A stretch of 12,089 bases of DNA, from contig CANQHM010000036.1 in the NCBI GenBank assembly GCA_947623845.1, positions 1 to 12,089 of the forward strand, read 5' to 3'. Made by a program: the position numbers and the translations under genes. The stretch comes from an uncultured Bacilli bacterium (lineage in GTDB: Bacteria; Bacillota_I; Bacilli_A; RF39; UBA660). Shown here in pieces: positions 1 to 7,286 of this stretch (its first letter is position 1; every line of letters begins with the position of its first letter). The notes under the pieces are model-generated. The model was given only the letters and a program-made list of their open reading frames with translations, was not told the DNA's origin and made no database searches.

Positions 1-402
1 GTTATACGTATTCTAGCGAAAAAGGAAACAAAGACAGTGTTGTGTCATTTGGGAATATAAAGCGAATATGTAATGGGAGCGCTCATTAATGAAACTATTG
101 GTGGATTAAATATAGCATATAGTGAATTTCAAATAGAATCCCCAAAACAACCAAATTACTTCCCTGCCACTAAATATTATGATATATACATATTTGAAAA
201 CGGCCATTTAGGAGATGCAACGAGAGAAACTGCAGGATGGAATGGTGATCTTCTTAATTTTCCAACAAATTCATCGCCTTGGTTCGTACGTGGTGGGCAA
301 CAATTAGATAAAGGTAATGCAAATGGAATTTTTGCCTATAGTTGGTATGGTGGAGGAGCTGGACCTGATAGAATTTTCCGTTCAGCCCTAACTGCATCAT
401 AA
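1..402 (+). pseudogene. Remnant of FGE-like/prepilin-like surface protein, frameshifted, 5' end outside window
   Basis: The last part of a surface protein is seen in two frames. Frame 3 (from base 3) reads YTYSSEKGNKDSVVSFGNI up to base 59. Frame 1 then continues SEYVMGALINE from base 61 to the TAA at 400-402. The downstream part carries LGDATRETAGW, PWFVRGG, GIFAYS and FRSAL. From memory, these match the C-terminal domain of prepilin-type or formylglycine-enzyme-like surface proteins that are abundant as paralogues in gut Firmicutes. Those proteins normally read GNIYGIYDMSGGAxEYVMG across this point. Joining the two halves requires a loss of about 29 bases, which is exactly what moves frame 3 into frame 1. 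The ATG at 73 is the Met of EYVMG, has no ribosome binding site, and is probably not a real start. Function is unknown; the family is presumed extracellular. A programmed or assembly artefact cannot be excluded. Confidence 0.6.
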
Positions 403-413
403 ACATCAATTTC

Positions 414-446
414 AAGATTACGTCAATATTATGATGTAATCTTTTT
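414..446 (+). terminator. Rho-independent terminator after the surface-protein remnant
   Basis: A 12-bp stem (AAGATTACGTCA pairing with TGATGTAATCTT, one G-T pair) closes a six-base ATATTA loop and runs into a T tract at 442-446. It starts 11 bases after the stop codon of the upstream remnant and lies before the next promoter, so it isolates the two units. Confidence 0.85.
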
Positions 447-488
447 CAATAAAATATTTTACTTATTGCAAAGTATAAACTCTTTTCA

Positions 489-518
489 TTGACTTTTTCT
501 CAGGGGGTAGGGTATAAT
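489..518 (+). promoter_or_regulatory. Sigma-A-like promoter for the surface-protein operon
   Basis: A TTGACT -35 box at 489-494 and a perfect TATAAT -10 box at 513-518 are separated by 18 bases; the spacer holds an unusual G-rich run (CAGGGGG). Transcription would start near 525, giving an untranslated leader of about 140 bases before the ATG at 669. The leader can form alternative weak hairpins (561-566 with 593-598, or 554-558 with 563-566), but I see no known riboswitch in it. Confidence 0.8.
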
Positions 519-668
519 GTTGTTATGATGAGGAGATTAGATTTAAAATTGCTCATGGGTTACCATTTATTTCTAATGAAATAAAAAGAGTTATGGTATA
601 TGATAATAGCATAATTTCTTATTGTGGTTATTTTTTGCATATTATGAAGTGAAAGGAGTAAAGATAAT

Positions 669-2084
669 ATGAAAGAATGGTTAGAAGAAAATTATAAAAA
701 ATGCTTAATAGTATTAGCATGTTTAATCGTAATATTAATAATTATATTTTTCTTACTAAGAAAACCTACTTATCTAATTACTTTTGATAGTAATGGAGGA
801 AGTGTGGTATCAAGTGTAAAAGTAAAGAAAGGAGATAAAATACCCGAACCTGAAGAACCAACTAGAGAAGGATATACTTTTATTGGCTGGGAATATGAAG
901 ATGTCTTATATGACTTTAGTAAACCTGTAACTAAAAAGATGACTTTAAAAGCTTATTGGACAGGTAATGCTAGTGGTATAGTTTTAGAGAGTACTACTCT
1001 TACATTAAAACCTGAAGATGAAGAATCTTTAAAAATAACTATTAATGGGGATGAACTTACTTTAGAAGATCTAGAATTTATCTCTAGTGATGAAAGTATT
1101 GCTACTATAGATAGTAATGGTAAAATAACTGCTATTAAAGATGGTAAAGTAACTATTACTATAAAGAGTAAAGATGGTAAATATAGTGTAACATGTGAAG
1201 TAGTAGTAGCAAGTAAAGTAGTAGAAGTAGAAAGTGTAAGTATAACTGGTAATAATAAAGTTACCGTAGGAAATACTATAAAACTTACTGCTACTGTAAA
1301 ACCTAATGATGCTACTAATAAAAATGTTACTTGGAAGAGTAGTAATACTAAAATTGCTATAGTAGATAAAAATGGTAATGTTAGAGGATTAAATGCTGGT
1401 ACTGTAACTATTACAGCGACTTCTGATAATGGTAAAGAATCTAGTAAAACTATCACGGTTGAAGCTAAGAAAGAAGAACCAAAAGAAGAAACCCCAACAA
1501 CTCCATCTAATCCTACTCCAAGTGATCCAACACCTAGTACTCCAACAACCCCAAGTGAACCAGAACCACCTAAAGATGTTGCTGTTACTGGTGTAACATT
1601 AACTGGAGGAAATAGTGTAAATGTCGGAAAAACTGTTAATTTAGCAGTTAATATAACTCCAGGTAATGCTACTAATAAAGACTTTACATGTACTAGTAGT
1701 GATCAAACTAAAGCAACGGTAACTAAATCAGGAACAAATTGTGTAGTCACTGGTAAAGATGATGGAGATGTAACAATTACAGTTACTACGGATGATGGTC
1801 ATCATACCGCTACTCATACAGTAACTGTAAACTCAGTATTTGTTATGACTTTAATACCCGAAGATATGGGAGCAGGCATGGGTGTAACTCGTTATAAATA
1901 TACTATAACAAAAAATGGAACACCAATCACCTTTATTACTGATGCTAATTTTACAAGTCTAACACTAAATAATATTAGTATATTTGACCCTGATACAGTA
2001 TCTTCTGCAGAAGTTAAGGATAGTAATACAGCATCACTAGTGTATAAGGGCAAAACGATAAATGTTACTGTAATAAAAAGATAG
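669..2084 (+). CDS. Membrane-anchored InlB-repeat and Big_2 (bacterial Ig-like) surface protein
   Basis: The 471-residue protein starts with a short charged cytoplasmic tail and one membrane segment (about residues 12-30), with no cleavage site, so it should be an N-terminally anchored protein facing outward. Residues 35-98 form an InlB B-repeat/Listeria-Bacteroides repeat (ITFDSNGG, GYTFIGW, AYW). Residues 103-180 and 187-266 are Big_2-like Ig folds (SSDESIATIDSNGKITAIKDG; VTWKSSN with TVTITATSDNG). A Pro/Thr/Ser-rich stalk spans 267-302, and a third Ig-like fold spans 303-388. The tail 389-471 is unassigned. The third fold has Cys341 where domain B has Trp, plus Cys358, a possible disulfide; Cys176 is unpaired. 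AAAGGAG at 652-658 supports the start. It is the first gene of a three-gene operon. Binding or adhesion is the family expectation; the ligand is unknown. Confidence 0.85.
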   Translation: MKEWLEENYKKCLIVLACLIVILIIIFFLLRKPTYLITFDSNGGSVVSSVKVKKGDKIPEPEEPTREGYTFIGWEYEDVLYDFSKPVTKKMTLKAYWTGNASGIVLESTTLTLKPEDEESLKITINGDELTLEDLEFISSDESIATIDSNGKITAIKDGKVTITIKSKDGKYSVTCEVVVASKVVEVESVSITGNNKVTVGNTIKLTATVKPNDATNKNVTWKSSNTKIAIVDKNGNVRGLNAGTVTITATSDNGKESSKTITVEAKKEEPKEETPTTPSNPTPSDPTPSTPTTPSEPEPPKDVAVTGVTLTGGNSVNVGKTVNLAVNITPGNATNKDFTCTSSDQTKATVTKSGTNCVVTGKDDGDVTITVTTDDGHHTATHTVTVNSVFVMTLIPEDMGAGMGVTRYKYTITKNGTPITFITDANFTSLTLNNISIFDPDTVSSAEVKDSNTASLVYKGKTINVTVIKR

Positions 2085-2103
2085 AAGAAAGGAATGATAG
2101 AAT

Positions 2104-5100
2104 ATGAAAAAAAGGCTAAATAAAATATTATTAGCAGTGTTCTTAGCATTTTTTGTATCAAATATCAATACTAATGCTAAAAAAATGACATATCAAGAAT
2201 TAGGACAAGAAGTATTAAGTAAAGAACAATATGCAGGTTTTGTGTATGTTGTAGGTGAATATGCATTTACTTCTCGTTATCAAGGATTTAATATCCAAGA
2301 TGTAATGTTAGCATCAGCAAATAGCATTACTGTAGACGATATTAATTCTGATACTACTACGGCTACAATAAAAGATAAAACCAAAGAAATGACAATCTAC
2401 CATATAAGAAGAACTAATAATGGTTGGGAAATTGCTGATAATTTAGTTGGAAATGGTACAGCATTCAATAGTAATGCTAAAGTAGATATTAAATATATTG
2501 ATTATAAGTATATTGCTGAAGAAAGTAAAATCGACAACTTACTTGGAGAAATTAATGATTATACTGATAAACTAGGTGCTAATAGTGATTTCCAAAATAG
2601 TAACTATAGTAAAGATTTATCAATTAATAAAATTAATAATAATAGGTATGAACTAAAAGGTTTATTATTAAAGAAACCTGCTGTAAGCGGATTTAACGAT
2701 AATCATACTGGATATTATATGGCATTTGCTTTAAATATCCCTGAATTGAATGATAATAGTACTTTAACTATAAGTGATGGTAAATATACTAAAACATTTA
2801 ACAGTGGTGACTTCAAAACTGATAGCAATAATGGTACAGCTGTTATATGGCCGGTAGATCCTGAGAGTAAAACAAATACGATAACTATTACTTTAGATCT
2901 TGATGGCACTGGAAATGAATATGGAACAACTAAATATGAAATTATTTGGGATGAAGAATTAATTTTTCAAGAAGATAGTAAAGCATCTATAAATTCAGAT
3001 TTAACTGAAGCAGAAACCCAAGAAGTAAAAGAAAAACTTGATTATGAAAAAACTGAAGAAGATACATATAGTATAAGTGGGCCTATTGATAAAACTTATA
3101 CTTTAAGTGGAGATGTTGTACTTCAAAATGCTCCTGATAAACATTTTGCTGCAACTGATCCTAAAGGATACTATGCTTTAATAAAAATTACTGATGATGA
3201 ATTTATACCAGGTAAGACTACTATTGTATTACCTTGTAAGAGTTGTACTGATGCAGATTCTAAGAAAACAATTAAACTTGAAGATAATTCCTTATCATTC
3301 CTAATGGCACTAGATAAAGAAGCCGGAAATAAAACTTTTGAAATAACCATTGATTTAGATGGTGAAGAAGATGCATACCTACCAGTTTCTTATACTATTG
3401 ATTATAATGGAGTTAACTTTAAACAAAGAACTGAAGTTAGTATGTCTATAAGTAGTGAGGGTGTTAATAGAGATTATGGTTATAGTGCTGATCCATCTAG
3501 CATAAAATTAGATAATAATGTTTTAAGTGACACGGTTCCATTAGATGAAGGAGTTACTAATACTAGCTTAGGAAATGGAGAAAATTTAACCAAATATTAT
3601 GTTCCAATTAAATTAGATATTACTGGTAAAAATAGTAGTACCAAAATATATGTAAATGATCATGAAACTACGGATACAACATTATTATTACCAGTATCTA
3701 AAAGTAAACAAAAAACTGAAAAATTTACTATCAAAGTAGATAATGGTGAAGGATATATTCCATATGAAGTTAGTATTTCTTATGAGGATTTATTATTCCA
3801 AGAAGCAAGTACTGTAATGGAAATTAAAACAATTACTAGTGGAGTATCATTTACTACAAATTGGGATTTAAGTAAACAAGATAGTGAATTAATTCTAGAT
3901 GGTACTGGCAATGAAAGAACTTTAAAAGGTAAAGTAAAAGAACAAAAAGTAGATGGTGAAAAGAAATTCTATTTTGCTTTCCAAGTTATCACTTCTAAGA
4001 CTAATAATCCTACAATCAAGGTAAATGCTAGTGCAGATAACGGGAAAGTAATAGAGCAAAAAGAAGATACTAGTTTCCCAAACAAAAAAATTAGTTATTT
4101 ATATGAACTTCCAGAAACTTTTGATGATGAAAAAGAAATTACAGTTACAGTTGATTTAGATGGTGATGGGAATGCCTATGCACCAAAAACATATACAATT
4201 AAATTAAACCCTAGTGATGCTAATTTAGTTCATTTATATACAATTTCATTCGAATATATAGAAGGATATGAAGATATAAATGTCTATGAAGATGAAACTC
4301 CAAAAGTAAATAAACCAACTAATACTGATTATGTAAAATTTGCTCATTGGATTGATACTACAGAAAAATCTCAAGTTGATTTAAGTAAGCCAATAAATAA
4401 AGATGTTACTGTAAGCCCATATTATGATGTTTATTTAAGTGATTACATTAATAGTTATTATGGTGATGGCAAATTTAAAAGCCAAAATATGATAGTTAAA
4501 AATAGTGATAGTACATACACTTTTGAAATAACTAAAGAAAAATTAGATTTAAATAATTTAAGTGAAACCAAATTAGAAGATGCTTTTAAAGGAATTCTTA
4601 CAGACTTAAAACTTCCATCTATTACTGTTAATGAAGAGATTGTAACTGATGCTAATAATGTTATAACAAACTTAACAAAAGATATGGGATCTTACCATAC
4701 ATATGATGATTTATTAAATGCTGAAAATAAAAATATTACATTAAAAGTTAATGGTACTGGAGATTCATATAAACTACATGATGGAGATAAAGAAGAATAT
4801 ACGTTTAATTTTACCTCTAATTTTAGAGTAGTAAAAAATAAAGCGGATTTAGCAAAGGCTTTAACGGAAAACGTTGCTAGAATAATTATTGATGATAATA
4901 TAACAGATTTAGATGCAGCTTTAGAAGCAAAAAAAGATGTAACTATTGAAGGTAATGGTCATACATTAACATCTACTGCTACTGATGCTGTATTAAAGGT
5001 TAGCGCAAATGTAACAATTAATAATTTAAAACTTAATGATAACGCTGCTCAAGAACTAATTCATCAAGAGGATGGAACATTAAATATTGATACTTTAGAA

Positions 5101-6594
5101 GTTGTTAATATTAAAAAAGGCGATAATGGAAATGCATATGCCGCAATAGATGTTGAAAGTGGAACTCTAACTGTTAGTAAGCTTACATTCGCTGATGAAA
5201 CTTATGATAACCCTGCTGTTAGAGCTAAAGAAGGCGCTAGCATTACATTAAATAGAACACCAAAAGGAACCGCTTCTCCAATTACTTATCAAGAAATTTT
5301 AACATATGAAGAAAGAAAAAAATTATCCCCAGATAAGGAAGTTTATGATGGTGATTTAAAACAAGATAAAGCTGGTTATCAATATAAACATTATTACAAT
5401 AATTCTTCAAACGAAGATAAATGGTATAAAATAACTTTCCAAGGAGATATGGGTGTTGTTAGAGCCATGATAAATTGGAATAGATATATAGTTAAAGGCG
5501 AAAGTTTTACTGAAAGTACCTTACCAGATACTGTAGATAAAATTACAAAATATAACAATGGTGGATATAATTATACAGTTGGACAAATATGCCTTCGTGA
5601 AGGATATTCAAATACTTGTAAATCAAAAATTATTGAATTTGATGCTCCAACTGGCGATACTACATATTATATTGGATTATCAGGAGAACTTAATGCTAAT
5701 GCAAAAGAAGTAGCAAATGCTCAAGCTTTATATAATGCTTTAAATGATGCGGGAGTTAATAATATCATTGTTACAGGAGATATAGATTTAACTACTGCTC
5801 CAGATTTATTCCCTAATGGTGTGCTAACAATTACTAAAGATAATCTAGATTTAGAATCAAAAGTTAATATGGGAGAATATAAAGGTTCTATTACTGGTAA
5901 AATAGTAATCAATGCTCAAAATGTATCTATTGAAAGATTATCTATTAAAGGAAAAAATACTGGTGAACAAGCTGAAGGAATTATTACTGTTAAACAATCT
6001 GGCTTCAACTTATTCCAAGGTGAAATCGCGGATGTAGAAGGAAACTTTAAAAATGCTATAGTATTTGATTTAGCATCTCCTAAAGCAAGTGTATCATTTA
6101 TAAAATTTACTAGTACGAATTTAAAATCATTCATTGAATTTAAACAAATTATTGAAGCAGAAGCAGACGATGGTTTTGAAACTTCTATAGTAGGTAATGA
6201 CTTCTTTGGAAGTACAAGCACTAAAGAATTTGTTGTACTAGATAATTTAGATAATACATCTCATGCTATGGATTTAGCGTTTAAACAATCTAGCTTTAAA
6301 TTTGCTAATGAAGATGATTATGCACTTATGATTAAATCTACACCTACAGGTAGTAATCCAGTTAATTTCCACTTTGGAATTCCATCTACTAAAAAGGATA
6401 GTGCAGTTGATAAAGTAAGAATTGGAATAACTGTTACAGCGGATAAGTATGATGCTTCTTCTATAACATTTAATGCAGAAAAGAAACTTGATAATTTAGA
6501 GGTTCATTATATAGAAGGTACTGAAGATAAAGGTGTTAAAAATCCACATGGTGATACATATAATGCAAAATTAGAGATTAAACCTTCAATTTAA
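2104..6594 (+). CDS. Giant secreted repeat/beta-helix surface protein
   Basis: The 1496-residue protein has a signal peptide (about residues 1-25, cleavage after NTNA). Residues 183-702 hold four tandem beta-rich modules of roughly 110-130 residues. Each ends in a strand-loop-strand such as DLDGTGNEY (265-273), DLDGEEDAY (417-425), VDNGEGYIPYEV (545-556) and DLDGDGNAY (684-692); three of these loops resemble acidic calcium-binding loops. Residues 710-775 look like an InlB-type repeat. Regions near 905-1060 and 1200-1350 read like right-handed beta-helix coils (KADLAKALTENVARIIIDDN; VTIEGNGHTL). A second InlB-like stretch with Cys1163 and Cys1172 lies between them. The only other cysteines are Cys378 and Cys381 (CKSC). 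No LPXTG motif, C-terminal membrane segment or known wall-binding domain is seen. AGAAAGGA at 2086-2093 supports the start, 19 bases after the previous stop. A role as adhesin or matrix protein is inferred; no catalytic motif is visible. Confidence 0.85.
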   Translation: MKKRLNKILLAVFLAFFVSNINTNAKKMTYQELGQEVLSKEQYAGFVYVVGEYAFTSRYQGFNIQDVMLASANSITVDDINSDTTTATIKDKTKEMTIYHIRRTNNGWEIADNLVGNGTAFNSNAKVDIKYIDYKYIAEESKIDNLLGEINDYTDKLGANSDFQNSNYSKDLSINKINNNRYELKGLLLKKPAVSGFNDNHTGYYMAFALNIPELNDNSTLTISDGKYTKTFNSGDFKTDSNNGTAVIWPVDPESKTNTITITLDLDGTGNEYGTTKYEIIWDEELIFQEDSKASINSDLTEAETQEVKEKLDYEKTEEDTYSISGPIDKTYTLSGDVVLQNAPDKHFAATDPKGYYALIKITDDEFIPGKTTIVLPCKSCTDADSKKTIKLEDNSLSFLMALDKEAGNKTFEITIDLDGEEDAYLPVSYTIDYNGVNFKQRTEVSMSISSEGVNRDYGYSADPSSIKLDNNVLSDTVPLDEGVTNTSLGNGENLTKYYVPIKLDITGKNSSTKIYVNDHETTDTTLLLPVSKSKQKTEKFTIKVDNGEGYIPYEVSISYEDLLFQEASTVMEIKTITSGVSFTTNWDLSKQDSELILDGTGNERTLKGKVKEQKVDGEKKFYFAFQVITSKTNNPTIKVNASADNGKVIEQKEDTSFPNKKISYLYELPETFDDEKEITVTVDLDGDGNAYAPKTYTIKLNPSDANLVHLYTISFEYIEGYEDINVYEDETPKVNKPTNTDYVKFAHWIDTTEKSQVDLSKPINKDVTVSPYYDVYLSDYINSYYGDGKFKSQNMIVKNSDSTYTFEITKEKLDLNNLSETKLEDAFKGILTDLKLPSITVNEEIVTDANNVITNLTKDMGSYHTYDDLLNAENKNITLKVNGTGDSYKLHDGDKEEYTFNFTSNFRVVKNKADLAKALTENVARIIIDDNITDLDAALEAKKDVTIEGNGHTLTSTATDAVLKVSANVTINNLKLNDNAAQELIHQEDGTLNIDTLEVVNIKKGDNGNAYAAIDVESGTLTVSKLTFADETYDNPAVRAKEGASITLNRTPKGTASPITYQEILTYEERKKLSPDKEVYDGDLKQDKAGYQYKHYYNNSSNEDKWYKITFQGDMGVVRAMINWNRYIVKGESFTESTLPDTVDKITKYNNGGYNYTVGQICLREGYSNTCKSKIIEFDAPTGDTTYYIGLSGELNANAKEVANAQALYNALNDAGVNNIIVTGDIDLTTAPDLFPNGVLTITKDNLDLESKVNMGEYKGSITGKIVINAQNVSIERLSIKGKNTGEQAEGIITVKQSGFNLFQGEIADVEGNFKNAIVFDLASPKASVSFIKFTSTNLKSFIEFKQIIEAEADDGFETSIVGNDFFGSTSTKEFVVLDNLDNTSHAMDLAFKQSSFKFANEDDYALMIKSTPTGSNPVNFHFGIPSTKKDSAVDKVRIGITVTADKYDASSITFNAEKKLDNLEVHYIEGTEDKGVKNPHGDTYNAKLEIKPSI
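2650..4209 (+). repeat. Four tandem beta modules within the giant secreted protein
   Basis: Residues 183-702 of the encoded protein contain four related modules. Shared landmarks are an early aromatic strand (GYYMAFAL, GYYALIKI, KYYVPIKL, KFYFAFQV), a late strand ending in DLDG or DNGEG, then Y-x-P/x-x-Y-x-I. In the first three modules this is followed by L/V-x-FQ/K and a new linker. Divergence is high at both protein and DNA level, so the duplication is old. I do not recognise the module as a named family. Confidence 0.7.
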
Positions 6595-6597
6595 AGT

Positions 6598-7131
6598 ATG
6601 AGAAAAATAGTTTATATATTCTTGATATGTTTATTACTACCTATGAATGCTTATGCAACCATAGGTAGTAATTCTTCTATAAAAGACGTTAATGTATATA
6701 TATTTAAAAATGAATGTGATAAATGTATCCAAGAAGAAAAATGGTTAGATAGTATTTATACTAAATATGCTAGATTAAATATAGTTAAAGTTAATGATAT
6801 AAAAAAATATGAAGATATTTTAAAAAAATTAAAAGTACCTAATAATAAATATCCGCTATTAATTATTGGATCTGATTACTTTATTGGGTTTAATGATAAA
6901 ATTAAAGAAGAAGTAGAGAATGCTATTGAAGCTTACTCTAAAGAAGATAGTTATTGTGATATTTTTGATACCAAATTAAGTAATAAAGAATGTTTAGATC
7001 TTAATAAAAAAATATATACCAAACCTAAAAGTATTATGGTTCCTGTAATAGCAATAAGTACTTTGGGTATTATTAGTATACTTTTTAAATTAATTTTAGA
7101 ATATAGAAAAAACAAAAATAAACTAGGTTAA
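6598..7131 (+). CDS. Exported, membrane-anchored thioredoxin-like protein with CxxC
   Basis: The 177-residue protein has a signal peptide (about 1-20, AYA before the mature end), a thioredoxin-like core and a C-terminal membrane anchor (about 146-167) followed by a basic tail. The redox core therefore lies outside the membrane. Cys40-Asp-Lys-Cys43 sits after a beta strand (VNVYIFKNE) and starts a helix, as in thioredoxin folds. KYPLLIIG places Pro86 at the expected cis-proline position, followed by the usual D-Y-F-I-G-F strand turn. A second pair, Cys120 and Cys132, lies before the anchor and could relay electrons or be structural. The start is 3 bases after the upstream stop with no good ribosome binding site, so translation is probably coupled. 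Placement after two cysteine-containing surface proteins suggests disulfide formation, isomerisation or reduction on them; this is inference. Homology to a specific named Dsb, Res or Tlp family is not claimed. Confidence 0.75.
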   Translation: MRKIVYIFLICLLLPMNAYATIGSNSSIKDVNVYIFKNECDKCIQEEKWLDSIYTKYARLNIVKVNDIKKYEDILKKLKVPNNKYPLLIIGSDYFIGFNDKIKEEVENAIEAYSKEDSYCDIFDTKLSNKECLDLNKKIYTKPKSIMVPVIAISTLGIISILFKLILEYRKNKNKLG

Positions 7132-7158
7132 GCATAGCCAATGCAATCTAGTTTTTTT
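7120..7158 (+). terminator. Terminator overlapping the end of the thioredoxin-like gene
   Basis: AAACTAG (7120-7126, inside the coding sequence) pairs with CTAGTTT (7148-7154). An inner GCAT/ATGC stem (7132-7135 with 7141-7144) stacks within, and seven Ts follow at 7152-7158. The TAA stop at 7129-7131 lies between the outer and inner 5' arms. It closes the three-gene surface operon. Confidence 0.8.
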
Positions 7159-7161
7159 CTT

Positions 7162-7248
7162 TTCATCTCGTCAAAATGTTAAAAAATAGGGGTATTTATG
7201 TCGTCAAAACGTTAAAAAATACTATGTTTTATCTTGTCAAAACGTTAA
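7162..7248 (+). repeat. Three direct repeats with exact 33-bp period upstream of the ATPase gene
   Basis: The core GTCAAAAYGTTAA begins at 7170, 7203 and 7236, exactly 33 bases apart. Upstream flanks are also similar (TTCATCTC, TTTATGTC, TTTATCTT), and copies 1 and 2 share a following A-tract ending ATA. Each full unit is thus about 27 conserved bases plus 6 variable bases (GGGGTA, CTATGT). Copy 3 diverges after the core, where the promoter -10 region begins. The core contains the palindrome AACGTT in copies 2 and 3. The phased spacing of about three helical turns suggests a binding array for a DNA-binding protein; the binding protein is unknown. Confidence 0.8.
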
Positions 7249-7262
7249 TTTAGATATAAAAT
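7234..7262 (+). promoter_or_regulatory. Candidate promoter of the AAA/DUF4143 gene, overlapping repeat copy 3
   Basis: TTGTCA (7234-7239) and TAAAAT (7257-7262) are separated by 17 bases and lie 25 bases before the ATG at 7287. The -35 box is made from the third 33-bp repeat, so anything bound to that repeat should affect initiation. An alternative TATAAA -10 at 7255-7260 gives a shorter 15-base spacer. Confidence 0.55.
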
Positions 7263-7286
7263 ATACTTAAGAAAGAAGGAATAATT

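Noticed and set aside
525..584. Possible 19-codon leader peptide starting at the predicted transcription start
   Set aside because: Its ATG coincides with the expected +1 and has no ribosome binding site; the peptide lacks regulatory codon runs.
554..598. Alternative hairpins in the operon leader as a riboswitch or attenuator
   Set aside because: The stems are only four to six pairs and AT-rich, there is no T tract after them, and no known riboswitch core is present.
953..1456. Long minus-strand open frame of 167 codons opposite the Big_2 gene
   Set aside because: It is the antisense shadow of biased codons (GTA, ACT, AGT) in a strongly supported gene, yields a low-complexity hydrophobic string and has no ribosome binding site.
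1892..2161. Minus-strand frame across the junction of the two surface-protein genes
   Set aside because: It overlaps two clear genes and the second gene's ribosome binding site; its hydrophobic product has no family features.
5721..6221. Two minus-strand frames inside the giant secreted gene
   Set aside because: They are antisense to well-supported coding sequence, with no start signals or recognisable products.
7162..7260. 33-bp repeats as a CRISPR array or replication iterons
   Set aside because: The variable part is only about 6 bases, too short for spacers, and no cas, rep or AT-rich origin context with a replication gene is present.
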